Positions 43,856 to 52,209 of a DNA stretch of 52,209 nucleotides are shown here, in pieces; positions within the stretch are counted from its first letter, which is position 1; every line of letters begins with the position of its first letter. The position numbers and the translations under genes are program-made. Source of the DNA: Armatimonadota bacterium (GTDB lineage: Bacteria > Armatimonadota > Fimbriimonadia > Fimbriimonadales > ATM1); assembly GCA_003577165.1 (NCBI GenBank), contig QEUM01000014.1, forward strand, positions 1 through 52,209, in the 5' to 3' direction. The notes beneath the pieces are model-generated. The model was not told the origin of the DNA, did no database searches, and was given only the letters and a program-made list of their open reading frames with translations.

Positions 43856-44344
43856 TCAGTCGTGTGCCGTCCCGCCGTTCGCCTGCTCCAGCAGGTGCTC
43901 CAGGACATGCGCCAGAGCCTCCACCCCCGTCCTGGCCCCGGCGGGCGATCCCGGCAGGTTGACCACCAGCGTCCTGCCGTGGAGGCCGCAGACCCCCCTC
44001 GACAGGCAGGCCATCTCGGTCTGCTCGAGCCCCCGAAGGAGAAGCAAGGTCTCGAGGCCCGGTGCGCGCTTGTCGAGAAGAGGCAGGGTCGCCTCCGGGG
44101 TCGTGTCCCTCGGCGAAAAGCCCGTGCCGCCTGTGGTGAAGACCGCATGGCAAGTCTCGCAGAGATCGCGGAGGGCTGCCGAGATCTGGTCGGGCTCGTC
44201 CCGCACGATGCAGGTCTCGAACTCGGTTGCCCCCAGAGCGGCCAGCGCGTCTCGAATGGCCGGGCCGCTCGCGTCGGTGCCCGGATCCCGGGTGTCGGAC
44301 ACCGTCACGATTCCAAACCTAAAACGGCTCAGTCCGCTTTCCAA
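43856..44344 (-). CDS. mog: Molybdopterin adenylyltransferase (Mog/MoaB family)
   Basis: 162 residues. [38 protein letters not shown] and [20 protein letters not shown] are the three MPT-binding segments of the family. It activates molybdopterin with AMP before Mo insertion. It overlaps the end of moaC by 16 bases, so they form one operon. MoaB-type and MogA-type are hard to separate by eye. Confidence 0.9.
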   Translation of the reverse strand: MESGLSRFRFGIVTVSDTRDPGTDASGPAIRDALAALGATEFETCIVRDEPDQISAALRDLCETCHAVFTTGGTGFSPRDTTPEATLPLLDKRAPGLETLLLLRGLEQTEMACLSRGVCGLHGRTLVVNLPGSPAGARTGVEALAHVLEHLLEQANGGTAHD

Positions 44345-44790
44345 TCGCTCTTCCCGCCCGACTTCTCAACGAGTCTCACACTCTCGATCCGGATGTCTTG
44401 GCCGACCGCCTTCACCATGTCATACAGCGCCAGCGCTGCGACGCTCGCCGCCGTCAACGCCTCCATCTCAACCCCGGTCTTCGACTCCGTCGTGCAACTC
44501 GTGCGAATCCGAACCCCCTCGTCCTCCTTCTGGAGTTCGACGGCGACGTGCGAGAGCGGAAGCGGGTGACATAGGGGGATCAGTTCGGAAGTCCGCTTCG
44601 CGGCTTGGATTCCGGCGACTTGGGCGACCGTCATCGCGTCCCCCTTTGGCAGAGAAGCGAGCGCGTCCAAATGCCTGGGGCTCAGCCTCACGAACGCCTC
44701 TGCTCTGGCGGTCCGAACCGTCGTGCTCTTTTCCGACACATCCACCATCCTCGCGCGGCCTTCGTCGTCGAGATGCGAAAGATCGCTCAC
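44329..44790 (-). CDS. moaC: Cyclic pyranopterin monophosphate synthase MoaC
   Basis: 153 residues. Family motifs: [67 protein letters not shown] with the catalytic Lys/Glu/Asp set. With MoaA it forms the pyranopterin precursor in the cytoplasm. moaA is not in the window. It is divergent from tatD with 71 bases between. Confidence 0.95.
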   Translation of the reverse strand: MSDLSHLDDEGRARMVDVSEKSTTVRTARAEAFVRLSPRHLDALASLPKGDAMTVAQVAGIQAAKRTSELIPLCHPLPLSHVAVELQKEDEGVRIRTSCTTESKTGVEMEALTAASVAALALYDMVKAVGQDIRIESVRLVEKSGGKSDWKAD

Positions 44791-44861
44791 GAAGGGACTG
44801 TACCACCCGGCGCGAGCGGCGTCCTGGGTGCGAAAATCGAGGTCCGGGCCGAAACCGCGCG

Positions 44862-45632
44862 ATGAACCTCGTCGACACCCACTGCCACCTCAACTTCCGA
44901 GACGCCTTTCCGGACGTAGCGGCCACGCTTCACCGAGCGAAGGAGAATCGCGTGGAGGCGGTCGTCGTCGTCGGTTGCGATACGGACACGTCCCGATACG
45001 CGGTCGAGTTGGCGGATGCCCACGATCCGGTCTACGCTGTCGTCGGATGGCACCCAAACTCCTCTGCGCAGTATTCGACGAGCGAGCGCGAGGCGATCCG
45101 CGCGCTCTGCGACAATCCCAAGGTGGTTGCCGTCGGAGAAATCGGTCTCGACTATTACCGGGACTACGCGACGAAGGAAGAGCAGAGAGAGTGCCTCAAC
45201 GACTCTGCGGATCTCGCTCGCGAGAAAAACCTTCCTGTCGTGTTCCATTGTCGAGATGCTCACGACGACCTCCTGGACTGGTACGAGTCTCTTGATGACC
45301 CCCCCCGAGGCGTGCTTCACTGCTTCTCCGGCACGCAGGAGCATGCCGTTCGCGCCAATTCCCTCGGCCTCTACTTTGGCGTGGATGGGCCGATCACCTA
45401 CAAGAACGCGGACGCCCTGCGTTCGATCGTCGCAGGGCTCCCACGTGATCGCGTGCTGATCGAGACCGACGCCCCGTACTTGTCGCCCCACCCTTTCCGC
45501 GGGAAGCCGAACGAACCGGGGATGGTGCGCTTCGTAAACGACGCGCTCGCGGCCGTTTGGGGAGTGTCTGCGGAGGAGGCGGCCGAGATCACGACGAAGA
45601 ACGCGGCGGACTTCTTCGGCCTGCGACTGTGA
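44862..45632 (+). CDS. tatD: TatD-family metal-dependent hydrolase
   Basis: 256 residues from ATG 44862. Amidohydrolase-like metal motifs: [44 protein letters not shown] and [19 protein letters not shown]. Members act as DNases or D-aminoacyl-tRNA deacylases. The much longer upstream in-frame stretch runs antisense through moaC and mog and is rejected. A GC-rich inverted repeat near 45690 may end transcription. Confidence 0.94.
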   Translation: MNLVDTHCHLNFRDAFPDVAATLHRAKENRVEAVVVVGCDTDTSRYAVELADAHDPVYAVVGWHPNSSAQYSTSEREAIRALCDNPKVVAVGEIGLDYYRDYATKEEQRECLNDSADLAREKNLPVVFHCRDAHDDLLDWYESLDDPPRGVLHCFSGTQEHAVRANSLGLYFGVDGPITYKNADALRSIVAGLPRDRVLIETDAPYLSPHPFRGKPNEPGMVRFVNDALAAVWGVSAEEAAEITTKNAADFFGLRL

Positions 45633-45755
45633 AACCTCGCCCGCTTTCTCCGCGGATGTGGGCGGCTGCCGGAGTGCGCGGCGCTCCGCGAGGCGGCCCC
45701 TCGGGGGAGCCAGAATGGCGGCGCACGTTGGGGTAACATCACCGCCCGTTCGCGT

Positions 45756-45831
<76 letters not shown>

Positions 45832-46181
45832 GCAGTTTCAAGTACAAAACGAGGAAACTCCCGAACCGATCCGCGACCTCACATCCACCACCGGCACGCA
45901 GAACGGCACGCAGATAGCACCATCCCATCCGAGTAGTGCCTCGGTCATCCGTGCGACAAGATCGTGGGAACAGGAGACGGTTGGAGTAGCACATAGAATG
46001 AGCGCTAGCCGCGAAGGCCGTCGTAAACGTTGCGTTATCCTCAGGCACCTCAAGCCGACATTCGACTCGAGCTCCCACTTCAATCAGTGAGACACCCGCG
46101 ATGGACAAGCCGACGGCTCTTTAGCCAGCTCACCGCGGAGAGGTGTGATTTTGAATGAAGGGGCTTTGTCAGAGGCGCGGA
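45832..46181. other. Gene-free 350 bases between tRNA-Lys and integrase; likely att region
   Basis: No supported gene. A minus-strand frame here ends in sequence that is the antisense of the tRNA (GRIGLEPMTR), a common false call. The position beside a tRNA and behind an integrase suggests attL and its arm sites; I could not see a second copy of the tRNA 3' end within the window. Confidence 0.5.
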
Positions 46182-47303
46182 TTAGCGTCCCATAAGAAGT
46201 TGGTGCATGCGCTCGGCTGCTTCTTGAGTGAGCTGCGGCAGCACGTGGCTATAGGTCTGGAGGGTCAACGTGATACTGCTGTGCCCGAGTATCTCCATGA
46301 TCGTTCTCGGGTCGACGCCCTGGGCAAGCAACAGCGTTGCGCACGAATGCCTCAAGTCATGGAACCGCAACCTTGGCAGCCCGGCGGCACGAACGACTCT
46401 GTCGAGGGACCTCCGGATATTGCGTTCGTCGCACGGCGTACCCAGTTTCGAACAGAAGACCAGGCCGCTGTCTTGCCACCTAGCACCAGCAGCCAGGCGA
46501 TCCTGAAACTCCTGCGTGAGCCGGTGCTCCCGGAGAACCTCCAGTGCGAACTGGGGTACGGGGATGGTACGAACACTTCGGCGCGATTTTGGTTTCGAAA
46601 ACGCCTTGCCAGCTCCGCGAACAGATCGGAGCTGCTTGTTGACGCTGAGCTTTCCCTCATCGAAGTCAATGTCCGCCCAAGACAAGCCTAACGCCTCAGA
46701 CAGTCGGAGTCCGCAACTCAAGGCGACAGCGAATAGGGCCTCATAGCGATTCCCCTTCACAGCCCCTAGAAACGTGCGTGCTTGAGTCGGGCTCAGAAAC
46801 GTAGGTTGCTTTGGCTCCCTCTTAGGCACCGTAGCGAGGGACGCGGCATTTCTCGATACGACTTCATGCTTTACGGCGTAGTTGAGTGCATTTCGAAGTA
46901 CCCGGCGTACATGCTCTGCACTAATTCCTTTATCAGCGATCCCTCGGAGGAAGCTGGATACGGCTGCAGGTGTGAGCCGCGAGACTAGAGTGTCGCCCAA
47001 TGCTGGCAGAAGGTGGTTTCGCACGATGGCCGAATAGGATTCGAAGGTTGCTGGCCGAGTGGTTGGCTTCACGTGGTCCTCGAGCCACCGGGTGAGGAAC
47101 GTTCCAAGCCGGGTTCTGGAATCGACAGTGGGGAGCCCAACCTCCTTTCTTCGGTTGGCTTCCGTCAGGTGCCGCCTAGCCTCGGCCAGAGTGTCGAAGT
47201 CGCGCATCGATCGCCTTGCATTGCCAAGGCTGATCGCAACCCGCCACTTAGTCTTCCCGCGCCTAGTGATCTTATAGATTGATCCTTCGTTTCGAGTTCT
47301 CAT
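46182..47303 (-). CDS. Tyrosine recombinase (phage-type integrase)
   Basis: 373 residues. N-terminal arm-binding segment (GSIYKITRRGKTKWRV), a SAM-like core-binding domain (TRLGTFLTRWLEDHVKPTT) and the catalytic domain with Arg in CGLRLSEALGLSW, Lys in the following hairpin, H-D-L-R-H in FHDLRHSCATLLL, the second His in EILGHSS and nucleophile Tyr in LQTYSHV. It points towards tRNA-Lys, as usual for islands inserted there. It would cut and join attL/attR using the excisionase-like protein at 48.6 kb for excision. Confidence 0.95.
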   Translation of the reverse strand: MRTRNEGSIYKITRRGKTKWRVAISLGNARRSMRDFDTLAEARRHLTEANRRKEVGLPTVDSRTRLGTFLTRWLEDHVKPTTRPATFESYSAIVRNHLLPALGDTLVSRLTPAAVSSFLRGIADKGISAEHVRRVLRNALNYAVKHEVVSRNAASLATVPKREPKQPTFLSPTQARTFLGAVKGNRYEALFAVALSCGLRLSEALGLSWADIDFDEGKLSVNKQLRSVRGAGKAFSKPKSRRSVRTIPVPQFALEVLREHRLTQEFQDRLAAGARWQDSGLVFCSKLGTPCDERNIRRSLDRVVRAAGLPRLRFHDLRHSCATLLLAQGVDPRTIMEILGHSSITLTLQTYSHVLPQLTQEAAERMHQLLMGR

Positions 47304-47350
47304 TGAGGTTCCACCTGTAATCTTGCTGCCTGCTCGAAGATTGCTCTGGG

Positions 47351-48544
47351 CTATTCAGCGATTCGTTTGGACTTTTCGCCGGTCATTTTCCGCTTCGGAG
47401 GGTGCGAGTCGAACACCGTCCTCCACGCACGGTTGACGTCTCGGATGAAGTTGCGTCGCGCGTTGTTATACCGACGATAGTAGTCCCGATAATAGTCTTC
47501 GACCTCATCGAGGCTTTCGTCGGACGGAATCTCGTCTAGCGACCGCACCCCTTTCGGAAGGTAGCGCTTCCTGTCTGGGTGCTTCATCCAGTCACTTGAC
47601 CCATGCTCCCAAGATCTGATGAGCATCCCCCAAGATAGGTCAGGATTCTCAACTGCAATTCGGGCGAGTTCCAACGCCTTGCGGGATAATGTCTTTTTCT
47701 TCAAACCGAGCTTTGCTCGAGACCGATCGTAGATCGTGCGCACCAGGTCTGGAGGCAGGTTCGGGTCAAGCTCCAAGAGGATTCTGCGGACCGCTGGCTC
47801 CCCTGTCAGTGGCCATACTCGATATGGCCGGTGCATCACTCTTTGGTCTTCCCAAAGGACCGCGAAGAGAGCCATCGCTGGGTCAACTCGGAACTTCGCG
47901 GAGAGAGACTCGATTACCAGCACGAGGTCACGCAGCTCCTCGGTGGGCTGCTCGGGAAGCTCTAAGTACTCCATGCCGGGACCCAGGTGAAGATACAGCC
48001 TGTCCGTCGGTTTGCCCCCTCTATCTTCGTATGGGCGGCTTTCCTCAATCAGCTCCAGGAGGTACTCCCACGTACCGACGACCCCTCGGCGTGCGCTCGC
48101 TAGCTTGGCGAGTCTGTCGGAGTACTTCTCTCTGAAGGAGCAAACCTCCAGATCCTCACTCATTCGGCCCACCAAGTAGGCTGTGAGAGTGAGTTGATAC
48201 TGTTCTAGCCAGAGGTCGCGCGTACCGGTACCGACGAGAATCTCCGCTCTCCCATCGCCGGCCCGAGATGGGTCTGCTTGTCCGACTGCTCCAGGCTCCG
48301 CTTCGCGGCTTCCTTGTCCCATCTCCGGCATTGTGGGAGTCATGCGGGGAACAAGACGTGAAACCACCTCCTCCAGTCTGTCGGCGTACAGTGCCCGAAC
48401 GAGCTCAAGGGCCGCTGCCTCGAGGGCACCAGCGCTTGTAGTCGAGAGATCGTAGCATCCATCCAGGTGCCGATCCAGGCCGTCAAAGCCCAGCCGACCG
48501 AAGAACCGGTAGATCAGCCGCTTGGGCGAATCCTCTGTATTCAT
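47351..48544 (-). CDS. Unknown 397-residue protein of the mobile element
   Basis: No family recognised. It is mixed alpha/acidic, with LIYRFFGRLGFDGLDRHLDGCYDL at the start, a Pro/Glu-rich low-complexity stretch near 65-95, several helices in the middle (LRDLVLVIESLSAKFRVDPAMALFAVLW) and a basic helix-rich C-terminus (YRDYYRRYNNARRNFIRDVNRAW). No signal peptide or membrane helix. It lies 47 bases upstream of integrase on the same strand and is divergent from the excisionase, across an AT-rich promoter. It may be element cargo or a regulator. Confidence 0.7.
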   Translation of the reverse strand: MNTEDSPKRLIYRFFGRLGFDGLDRHLDGCYDLSTTSAGALEAAALELVRALYADRLEEVVSRLVPRMTPTMPEMGQGSREAEPGAVGQADPSRAGDGRAEILVGTGTRDLWLEQYQLTLTAYLVGRMSEDLEVCSFREKYSDRLAKLASARRGVVGTWEYLLELIEESRPYEDRGGKPTDRLYLHLGPGMEYLELPEQPTEELRDLVLVIESLSAKFRVDPAMALFAVLWEDQRVMHRPYRVWPLTGEPAVRRILLELDPNLPPDLVRTIYDRSRAKLGLKKKTLSRKALELARIAVENPDLSWGMLIRSWEHGSSDWMKHPDRKRYLPKGVRSLDEIPSDESLDEVEDYYRDYYRRYNNARRNFIRDVNRAWRTVFDSHPPKRKMTGEKSKRIAE

Positions 48545-48605
48545 CTAGTTTATAACAAAAGTGACAGTTTCTGTAAATATACCTTGATCTTGCACACTGA
48601 GATGC
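48545..48605. promoter_or_regulatory. AT-rich divergent promoter of the mobile element
   Basis: 61 bases, strikingly AT-rich against the surrounding GC, between divergent genes. It contains an inverted repeat ACAG-TTT-CTGT at 48564-48574 and TATA-like stretches on both strands. It is a likely operator for the excisionase-like protein, which is inference. Confidence 0.5.
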
Positions 48606-48833
48606 ATGGATACCCAACAGTTTCCAAAGAGACTCCTGACGATCGTTGAGGCTGCGTTCCGCGCCGGGATCTCCAGGTCTTTCGCCTACAAGCTGGTGAA
48701 CCGCGGCGAGTGGCCGGTCGTGAAGATCGGAGCCGCCACGCGCGTCCCCCTCGCCGAGCTGGATCAGTGGATCGAGGAGCAGGCCCGAGCGGCGAAGGAG
48801 GAGGCCGAGCGTAAGCGAGACCTCCATGGCTAG
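48606..48833 (+). CDS. Excisionase/AlpA-like winged helix-turn-helix protein
   Basis: 75 residues: LTIVEAAFRAGISRSFAYKLVNRGEWPVVKIG followed by TRVPLAELDQWIEEQ is the standard MerR-like small excisionase (HTH_17) pattern. The C-terminal 20 residues are a charged helix. It likely bends DNA at the att sites or represses the divergent promoter. The stop overlaps the next start by eight bases. Confidence 0.85.
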   Translation: MDTQQFPKRLLTIVEAAFRAGISRSFAYKLVNRGEWPVVKIGAATRVPLAELDQWIEEQARAAKEEAERKRDLHG

Positions 48834-49647
48834 CCGATCCTCTGCTCAAGCTACCGGGCTTGATGACTGGCGAGAAGCGACGCGACGGATTATCCTGGCA
48901 GTGGTCAGAGGTGTACCTGAGGCCCACGTCGAAGCTGGCCTCGAAGTCACTGAGGAGTTGCGTGCTGAATACGCTGAAGGGCCCGTCCAGGACTGGAAAT
49001 TCCTGTTTCGCTTTTGTCGCAAGCTCAGAGCTCTGCACCCAGAAATAGCCGAGCCAACGCAGGCCCAGTTCGAGAAGAGCGTAGAGGCTTTTCGGCGGAT
49101 GGTTGTGAGGTTCTTCTCCGATACGGATGCCCTCGTTGCTGTCGACTGGGAGGACCCAGGCGCGGTGTGGGCGGAGTTCGTGCGACGGTGGCAAGACGTC
49201 AGAGTCCCCGAGGGGCAGGGCGCGTTCGAGTGGGCATGCAAAGCCGCAGACGAGGAGCCGGTACGACTCAAGCATACGCCTCGGCTGGAAGGGCACCGGA
49301 CCCTGACGCCGCAGTTAACGCGCCTGGCCAGCATCGCATTCCACCTTCAGCTCTACCAAGACACTATGCCGATTCTATTGCCCATCGCGAAAGTGGGTAA
49401 GGCATTCGGCAAGAAGGGTGAAAGGGCCAAGAACTTCGGAAGGAACTTGGTGCGGCTGCTGGAGGAGATGGGCTTGATTGAACTAGTAGACGGCAGCTAC
49501 TCCCCTCAAAAGAGGAAAGCCAAGGAGTGGTGGTTTGCGCTCGGAAGCAATGACCTTTACTACGCGCCGCGAACCCCCTCTAAACGCCCGCCAGATACAC
49601 TCAGTCTCTCAGTTATTCACGACTCTCACGGCAAGCAGGATTCTTAG
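48826..49647 (+). CDS. Mobile-element protein with a winged-helix-like middle, function unknown
   Basis: 273 residues. The first 160 residues are helical and Glu/Trp-rich with no recognised domain. Residues about 165-240 (LTRLASIAFHLQLYQ, ILLPIAKVGKAFGKKGERAKNFGRNLVRLLEEMGLIELVDG) have the order of a winged helix in which a short helix is read as a recognition helix before LLEEMGLI. Similar C-terminal modules occur in phage primase or replication proteins. No catalytic motif is seen. Coupled to the excisionase. Confidence 0.6.
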   Translation: MASRSSAQATGLDDWREATRRIILAVVRGVPEAHVEAGLEVTEELRAEYAEGPVQDWKFLFRFCRKLRALHPEIAEPTQAQFEKSVEAFRRMVVRFFSDTDALVAVDWEDPGAVWAEFVRRWQDVRVPEGQGAFEWACKAADEEPVRLKHTPRLEGHRTLTPQLTRLASIAFHLQLYQDTMPILLPIAKVGKAFGKKGERAKNFGRNLVRLLEEMGLIELVDGSYSPQKRKAKEWWFALGSNDLYYAPRTPSKRPPDTLSLSVIHDSHGKQDS

Positions 49648-49848
49648 ACAAACAAGTCAAAACAAGGATTCTCAAGTTTCGCAAGTCGTTGAAATCAACT
49701 TCATTAGCCATGGCACTGAGAGCCGCGATCAGGGTAACTCCGGCTGACTTCTTTGAGCGATCTCTCGAAGGTGCTGGCTGTACTCCGCAGTCCACTGCTG
49801 TATCTCTTCGCGATCACGCACTTTGGAAGGGGCGTATAACGTGAAGTT

Positions 49849-50214
49849 ATGACTCTCAAGATGGTGCAGAATGATGGTTCCGAAGTGACGCTGACGATGC
49901 ATCAAAATCCGCTACCTAACATGCTTCCTGGCTGGGTGTGCAAGCAGTACGTCCGGCGCGGATCCAAACTTTGCGGCCCGTACTGGTACAGGTTGTACAG
50001 GGAACAGGGAAGGCTACGAAAAACTTACGTGTGCAGAAGTGAACTCGAGGATACGCTGGCCGCCTGCGCAAGATGGAGGGAGCAAAGGCGCTTTGTACAG
50101 CAGCACAAGTCCGAAGCGCGCGAGTCGGGAAAGAACATTTGCAGTAGCGTGGAGTTCATCCGTTCGGTGGAGGCGATGTTAGACCGAGCAAGGAGTGAGA
50201 ACCATGGAGCTTGA
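49849..50214 (+). CDS. DUF6788-type small protein
   Basis: 121 residues. The core KQYVRRGSKLCGPYWYRLYREQGRLRKTYV is the usual signature of this accessory family (often also with two Cys before GPYWY; here one Cys plus others). Basic, probably nucleic-acid-binding. It is followed by a gene overlapping its stop; the pair is typical of accessory regions of large genomes such as Planctomycetota. Function not known. Confidence 0.6.
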   Translation: MTLKMVQNDGSEVTLTMHQNPLPNMLPGWVCKQYVRRGSKLCGPYWYRLYREQGRLRKTYVCRSELEDTLAACARWREQRRFVQQHKSEARESGKNICSSVEFIRSVEAMLDRARSENHGA

Positions 50215-50875
50215 GAGTCTATTGATCGCTTCAAATGGGCGGAGCGGCACGATCGCAAATGGAAGCAACGGATCTGCCGAGGACATCCACTTTCCCCTCA
50301 CGGCTGCTCAGGAAGTCGCACCATCTATGGGACTCTTCAGCGAGGACGCTGATACAAAGGAGATGGTTGACCTGCCCGATGACATTGATGAATTGGCGAG
50401 GCTTGAACTGGCCATCGGAACTCGAGCAGCAGGGGTCGTGGTCTGCGGGCTAGACGAGACCGATCTTGAGCTGGCGAGGTTTCGGGCACTACTCGATCGG
50501 CTGCAGAGAGACTGGAACCCGCGGCCCGGAATCGAATCCGCCCTCATATGCATGTTGGTTCAGATCATCACCGCTTGGGAAAGATGGCTTGAGCGGCACC
50601 TGACCCAGCAGTCACTGGAGATCCACGCCGTGACTGCTGCCGAAAGAAAGGCGGAAGAGCGCTACTATGGCAGATACTGGCCGGAACGGCTGGACGAGGC
50701 CGCAAGCCTTGAACTTTCGGCAAACATGGCCGACCGCTTCAACAAGATGTTCATGCGAACGCTTCGCGCCTTGCGGGACCTGCGGCGCCTCTCGCCACAG
50801 GTTGTGGTCCAGTCCGCCGGTCAGGTGAATGTCGCCCAGCAACAAGTGGCGATCAACGAGATGGGCGAGGGTTGA
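50204..50875 (+). CDS. Unknown protein paired with the DUF6788-like gene
   Basis: 223 residues from ATG 50204, preceded by AAGGAG and overlapping the previous stop by 11 bases. The N-terminal 60 residues are acidic and unstructured; the rest is helical (ERWLERHLTQQSLEIHAVTA, MFMRTLRALRDLRRLS) and ends PQVVVQSAGQVNVAQQQVA. This Gln/Val-rich tail is common in proteins found beside DUF6788 members. No membrane helix. Likely they act together; role unknown. Confidence 0.6.
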   Translation: MELESLLIASNGRSGTIANGSNGSAEDIHFPLTAAQEVAPSMGLFSEDADTKEMVDLPDDIDELARLELAIGTRAAGVVVCGLDETDLELARFRALLDRLQRDWNPRPGIESALICMLVQIITAWERWLERHLTQQSLEIHAVTAAERKAEERYYGRYWPERLDEAASLELSANMADRFNKMFMRTLRALRDLRRLSPQVVVQSAGQVNVAQQQVAINEMGEG

Positions 50876-50991
50876 TGATCCGCCTCCTTCGGAGACAAGT
50901 GTGGATGCTGAGGGAATCGTGCTTCAAATCCGGTCGAAGGGCCGATTCCCTAGCCCGATTGTCTCATTGCGTCCAAACGTGGTTGCCAGCA

Positions 50992-51402
50992 CTAGGCTTT
51001 GCGGCGGCACGGGTGCTGCGTCTGAACATGTAGCGACAAATCTAGACAGGTCCAGACAAATCCGGACATGTCTAGACAAGTCTGGACATTTCCCGACAAA
51101 TCCGGACATCGCCTGGTTTGCTTTGACAGCTGCCGAACAGATTCGAGTGGGGGGTCAATCCCGTAGAGGTTGGACGCAATGATGCGGAAGGTGTTGACCG
51201 GAACGAGGTCGTCGGTCAGGCGAGCGCGAATGGGGTCGGGCACCAGGAGAGCGTTGAGGATCGAGAAGGCTTCCTACAAGTCCACGCGCTTGAGGCTCCG
51301 CATATGTAAGCCGACTTTCGAGCCGAGGATGGTCGCCGTGCCACGCGTGCGAAGTTGCGCCTCGACGGGTCCGTACGCTCCCTGACTCACCGCCCTTCTT
51401 AG
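50992..51402 (-). pseudogene. Decayed unknown gene, interrupted by an in-frame stop
   Basis: On the minus strand one frame reads coherent protein (VSQGAYGPVEAQLRTRGTA, then GSKVGLHMRSLKRVDL), meets a TAG at 51274-51276, then continues in the same frame (EAFSILNALLVPDPIRARL, DDLVPVNTFRIIASNLYG). The two halves look like one protein. The frame runs into the 10-bp repeat array and ends at 50992. No family recognised. Confidence 0.5.
51024..51113. repeat. Nine tandem 10-bp units (consensus xGACAxxTCy)
   Basis: Eight units in exact 10-bp register from 51034 (CGACAAATCT, AGACAGGTCC, AGACAAATCC, GGACATGTCT, AGACAAGTCT, GGACATTTCC, CGACAAATCC, GGACATCGCC), preceded by a degenerate ninth. The GACA core is invariant in the eight. 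One unit per helical turn. Confidence 0.85.
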
Positions 51403-51504
51403 TCACACTTGCGCCAAGTGCCCTTGCCTTGACACTGGAGACTCCACGAGTGCCCCAGAGGCCACCGGAGCAAGTCTGGGAAAATAGCAGTCGGATGGCA
51501 TCTG

Positions 51505-52209
51505 CACTGCGTCCCTGTGCTCCCAGAACTCGTATGCATCTCATCATACGGCCAGTAACTGAACGTGTCCGTGATGTGCTGGTTCTGATCCAGCAGCGCA
51601 ATCGTCGAACCCAAGGGGTCAGGAACGTAGTCCCGAACCGTCCACTACCGTCAGCCGGTTCTCGTTGTCGTACACGTAAGTTGTCCGCTGAACGCCAAGC
51701 CCACTCTTGGCCTCCTCCGTCAGGTTCCCATTGTCGTCATAGGTAAACGTGGTCACCGCACTTCCCTGAATCATCGTCACCATTCGGTCCGCCGCGTCAT
51801 AGGCGAAGGTCATCGGGCTCTCCCCCTGATGGTGCTTGACGCTGATGTTTCCCACTGAGTCATAGACGAATGTTGCGGCCACGCCGTTCAGCTGCTGTCC
51901 TGTCAAGCGATTCACGTCGTCATATGTCCAGGTGGTTACGTCGCCGTCCTTGTTTCTGCCGATGCGGTTGCCGACCGCGTCATACGAGTCGGAGATCGTC
52001 ACTATCGGATTGTTCGAGGAGTTCAACTCGATTTGAGTGGTCACCCGCCCGACCGAGTCGTAACCGAATTGCCGCTTTGAGCCCAGCCCGAGCAGCACTG
52101 TCGTCCTGCGGCCCGCTGCGTCGTAGAGTTGTGTCGTCACGTTTCCATCGGGGTCTTTGATGGTCTCCTGCCGGTTCAAGGCGTCATAGGTGTAGGTGAA
52201 CCGACCGCC
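51505..52209 (-). pseudogene. Rhs/YD-repeat protein remnant, runs off the window
   Basis: From 52209 to 51619 the frame encodes successive YD repeats (FTYTYDALNRQ, LYDAAGRRT, FGYDSVGRVT, SYDAVGNRIG, VYDNENRLTVVDG). It then hits a stop. The other frame takes over at once with VPDPLGSTIALLDQNQ and SYWPYDEMHTSSGS, the segment that in intact Rhs proteins comes after a further stretch of repeats. The core is thus deleted and frameshifted, and the RHS C-terminal domain is unreadable. 5' end outside window. Confidence 0.8.

Noticed and set aside
42385-43962. 525-residue frame on the plus strand
   Set aside because: It is antisense to the serine protease, which has a full catalytic triad; the frame is Arg/His/Leu-rich with no family features.
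43959-44861. In-frame upstream extension of tatD
   Set aside because: It covers moaC and mog in antisense; TatD proteins start at the MNLVDTHCH motif.
51024-51113. CRISPR array
   Set aside because: The units are contiguous 10-mers with no spacers, and there are no cas genes.
50829-51182. 117-residue frame through the 10-bp repeat array
   Set aside because: Its repetitive peptide is dictated by the 10-bp DNA repeat; no start signal or homology is seen.
46182-52209. Insertion sequence or transposase
   Set aside because: Only a tyrosine integrase was found; no DDE transposase motif or terminal inverted repeats were seen.

Overview
The window is high-GC chromosomal DNA of a bacterium with a Gram-negative envelope: there are outer-membrane barrel proteins, an Alginate_exp-type porin, a PEP-CTERM protein and lipoproteins. 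It also has a futalosine-type menaquinone gene (mqnA), a KimA-type potassium importer and a GHL10 glycosidase. This mix, with many Crp/Fnr and redox genes, is compatible with Armatimonadota (Fimbriimonas-like) or a neighbouring phylum. That placement is inference, because no rRNA is present.

Layout. 1-5.2 kb: end of a PEP-CTERM protein, tRNA-Pro, GHL10 glycosidase, aldehyde dehydrogenase, AraC regulator, initiator tRNA and a CMD-family protein. 5.2-16.1 kb: an anaerobic-respiration locus. mobA faces a Crp/Fnr regulator and an NnrS-like protein. Divergent from nnrS runs an operon of a molybdopterin catalytic subunit (type II DMSO-reductase-like, NarG-related), a three-part fusion (NarH-like Fe-S, cytochrome c, NarI-like cytochrome b), a Rieske protein, a fused b6/subunit-IV cytochrome b and a tyrosine-decarboxylase-like enzyme. 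16.1-18.4 kb: a lower-GC pocket of small thioredoxin-fold and pseudopilin-like proteins. 18.6-24.8 kb: DinB and DUF1801 proteins, two NarK transporters, an outer-membrane porin and a second Crp/Fnr regulator.

24.9-45.8 kb is mostly housekeeping: tyrS, a divergent P-II, TPR and beta-propeller proteins, dprA-nagA, kimA with a STAS-USP partner, mqnA, recN, rpmH-rnpA-yidD-yidC-jag, plsC, a barrel protein, a thioredoxin-like protein, a doubly anchored trypsin-like protease, mog-moaC, tatD and tRNA-Lys. 45.8-50.9 kb: a mobile element next to the tRNA-Lys 3' end (integrase, excisionase-like protein, unknown genes). 50.9-52.2 kb: a helically phased 10-bp repeat array and decayed genes, including an Rhs remnant running off the window.

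How it works together. The catalytic subunit has no export signal and two NarK transporters are present, so an enzyme facing the cytoplasm and reducing nitrate (or a similar oxyanion) is the simplest reading. Rieske/cytochrome b would pass quinol electrons through the cytochrome c and NarI-like parts of the fusion to the Fe-S and molybdenum centres. mobA, mog and moaC supply cofactor. The most striking regulatory signal is a palindrome TATGAC-N4-GTCATA, found twice between nnrS and the catalytic subunit and twice between narK and the porin. Its TGA core sits in the same register as an FNR box, and both Crp/Fnr proteins here share an unusual recognition helix (E-x-x-I-R). I infer that they are its readers and that these genes form one regulon.
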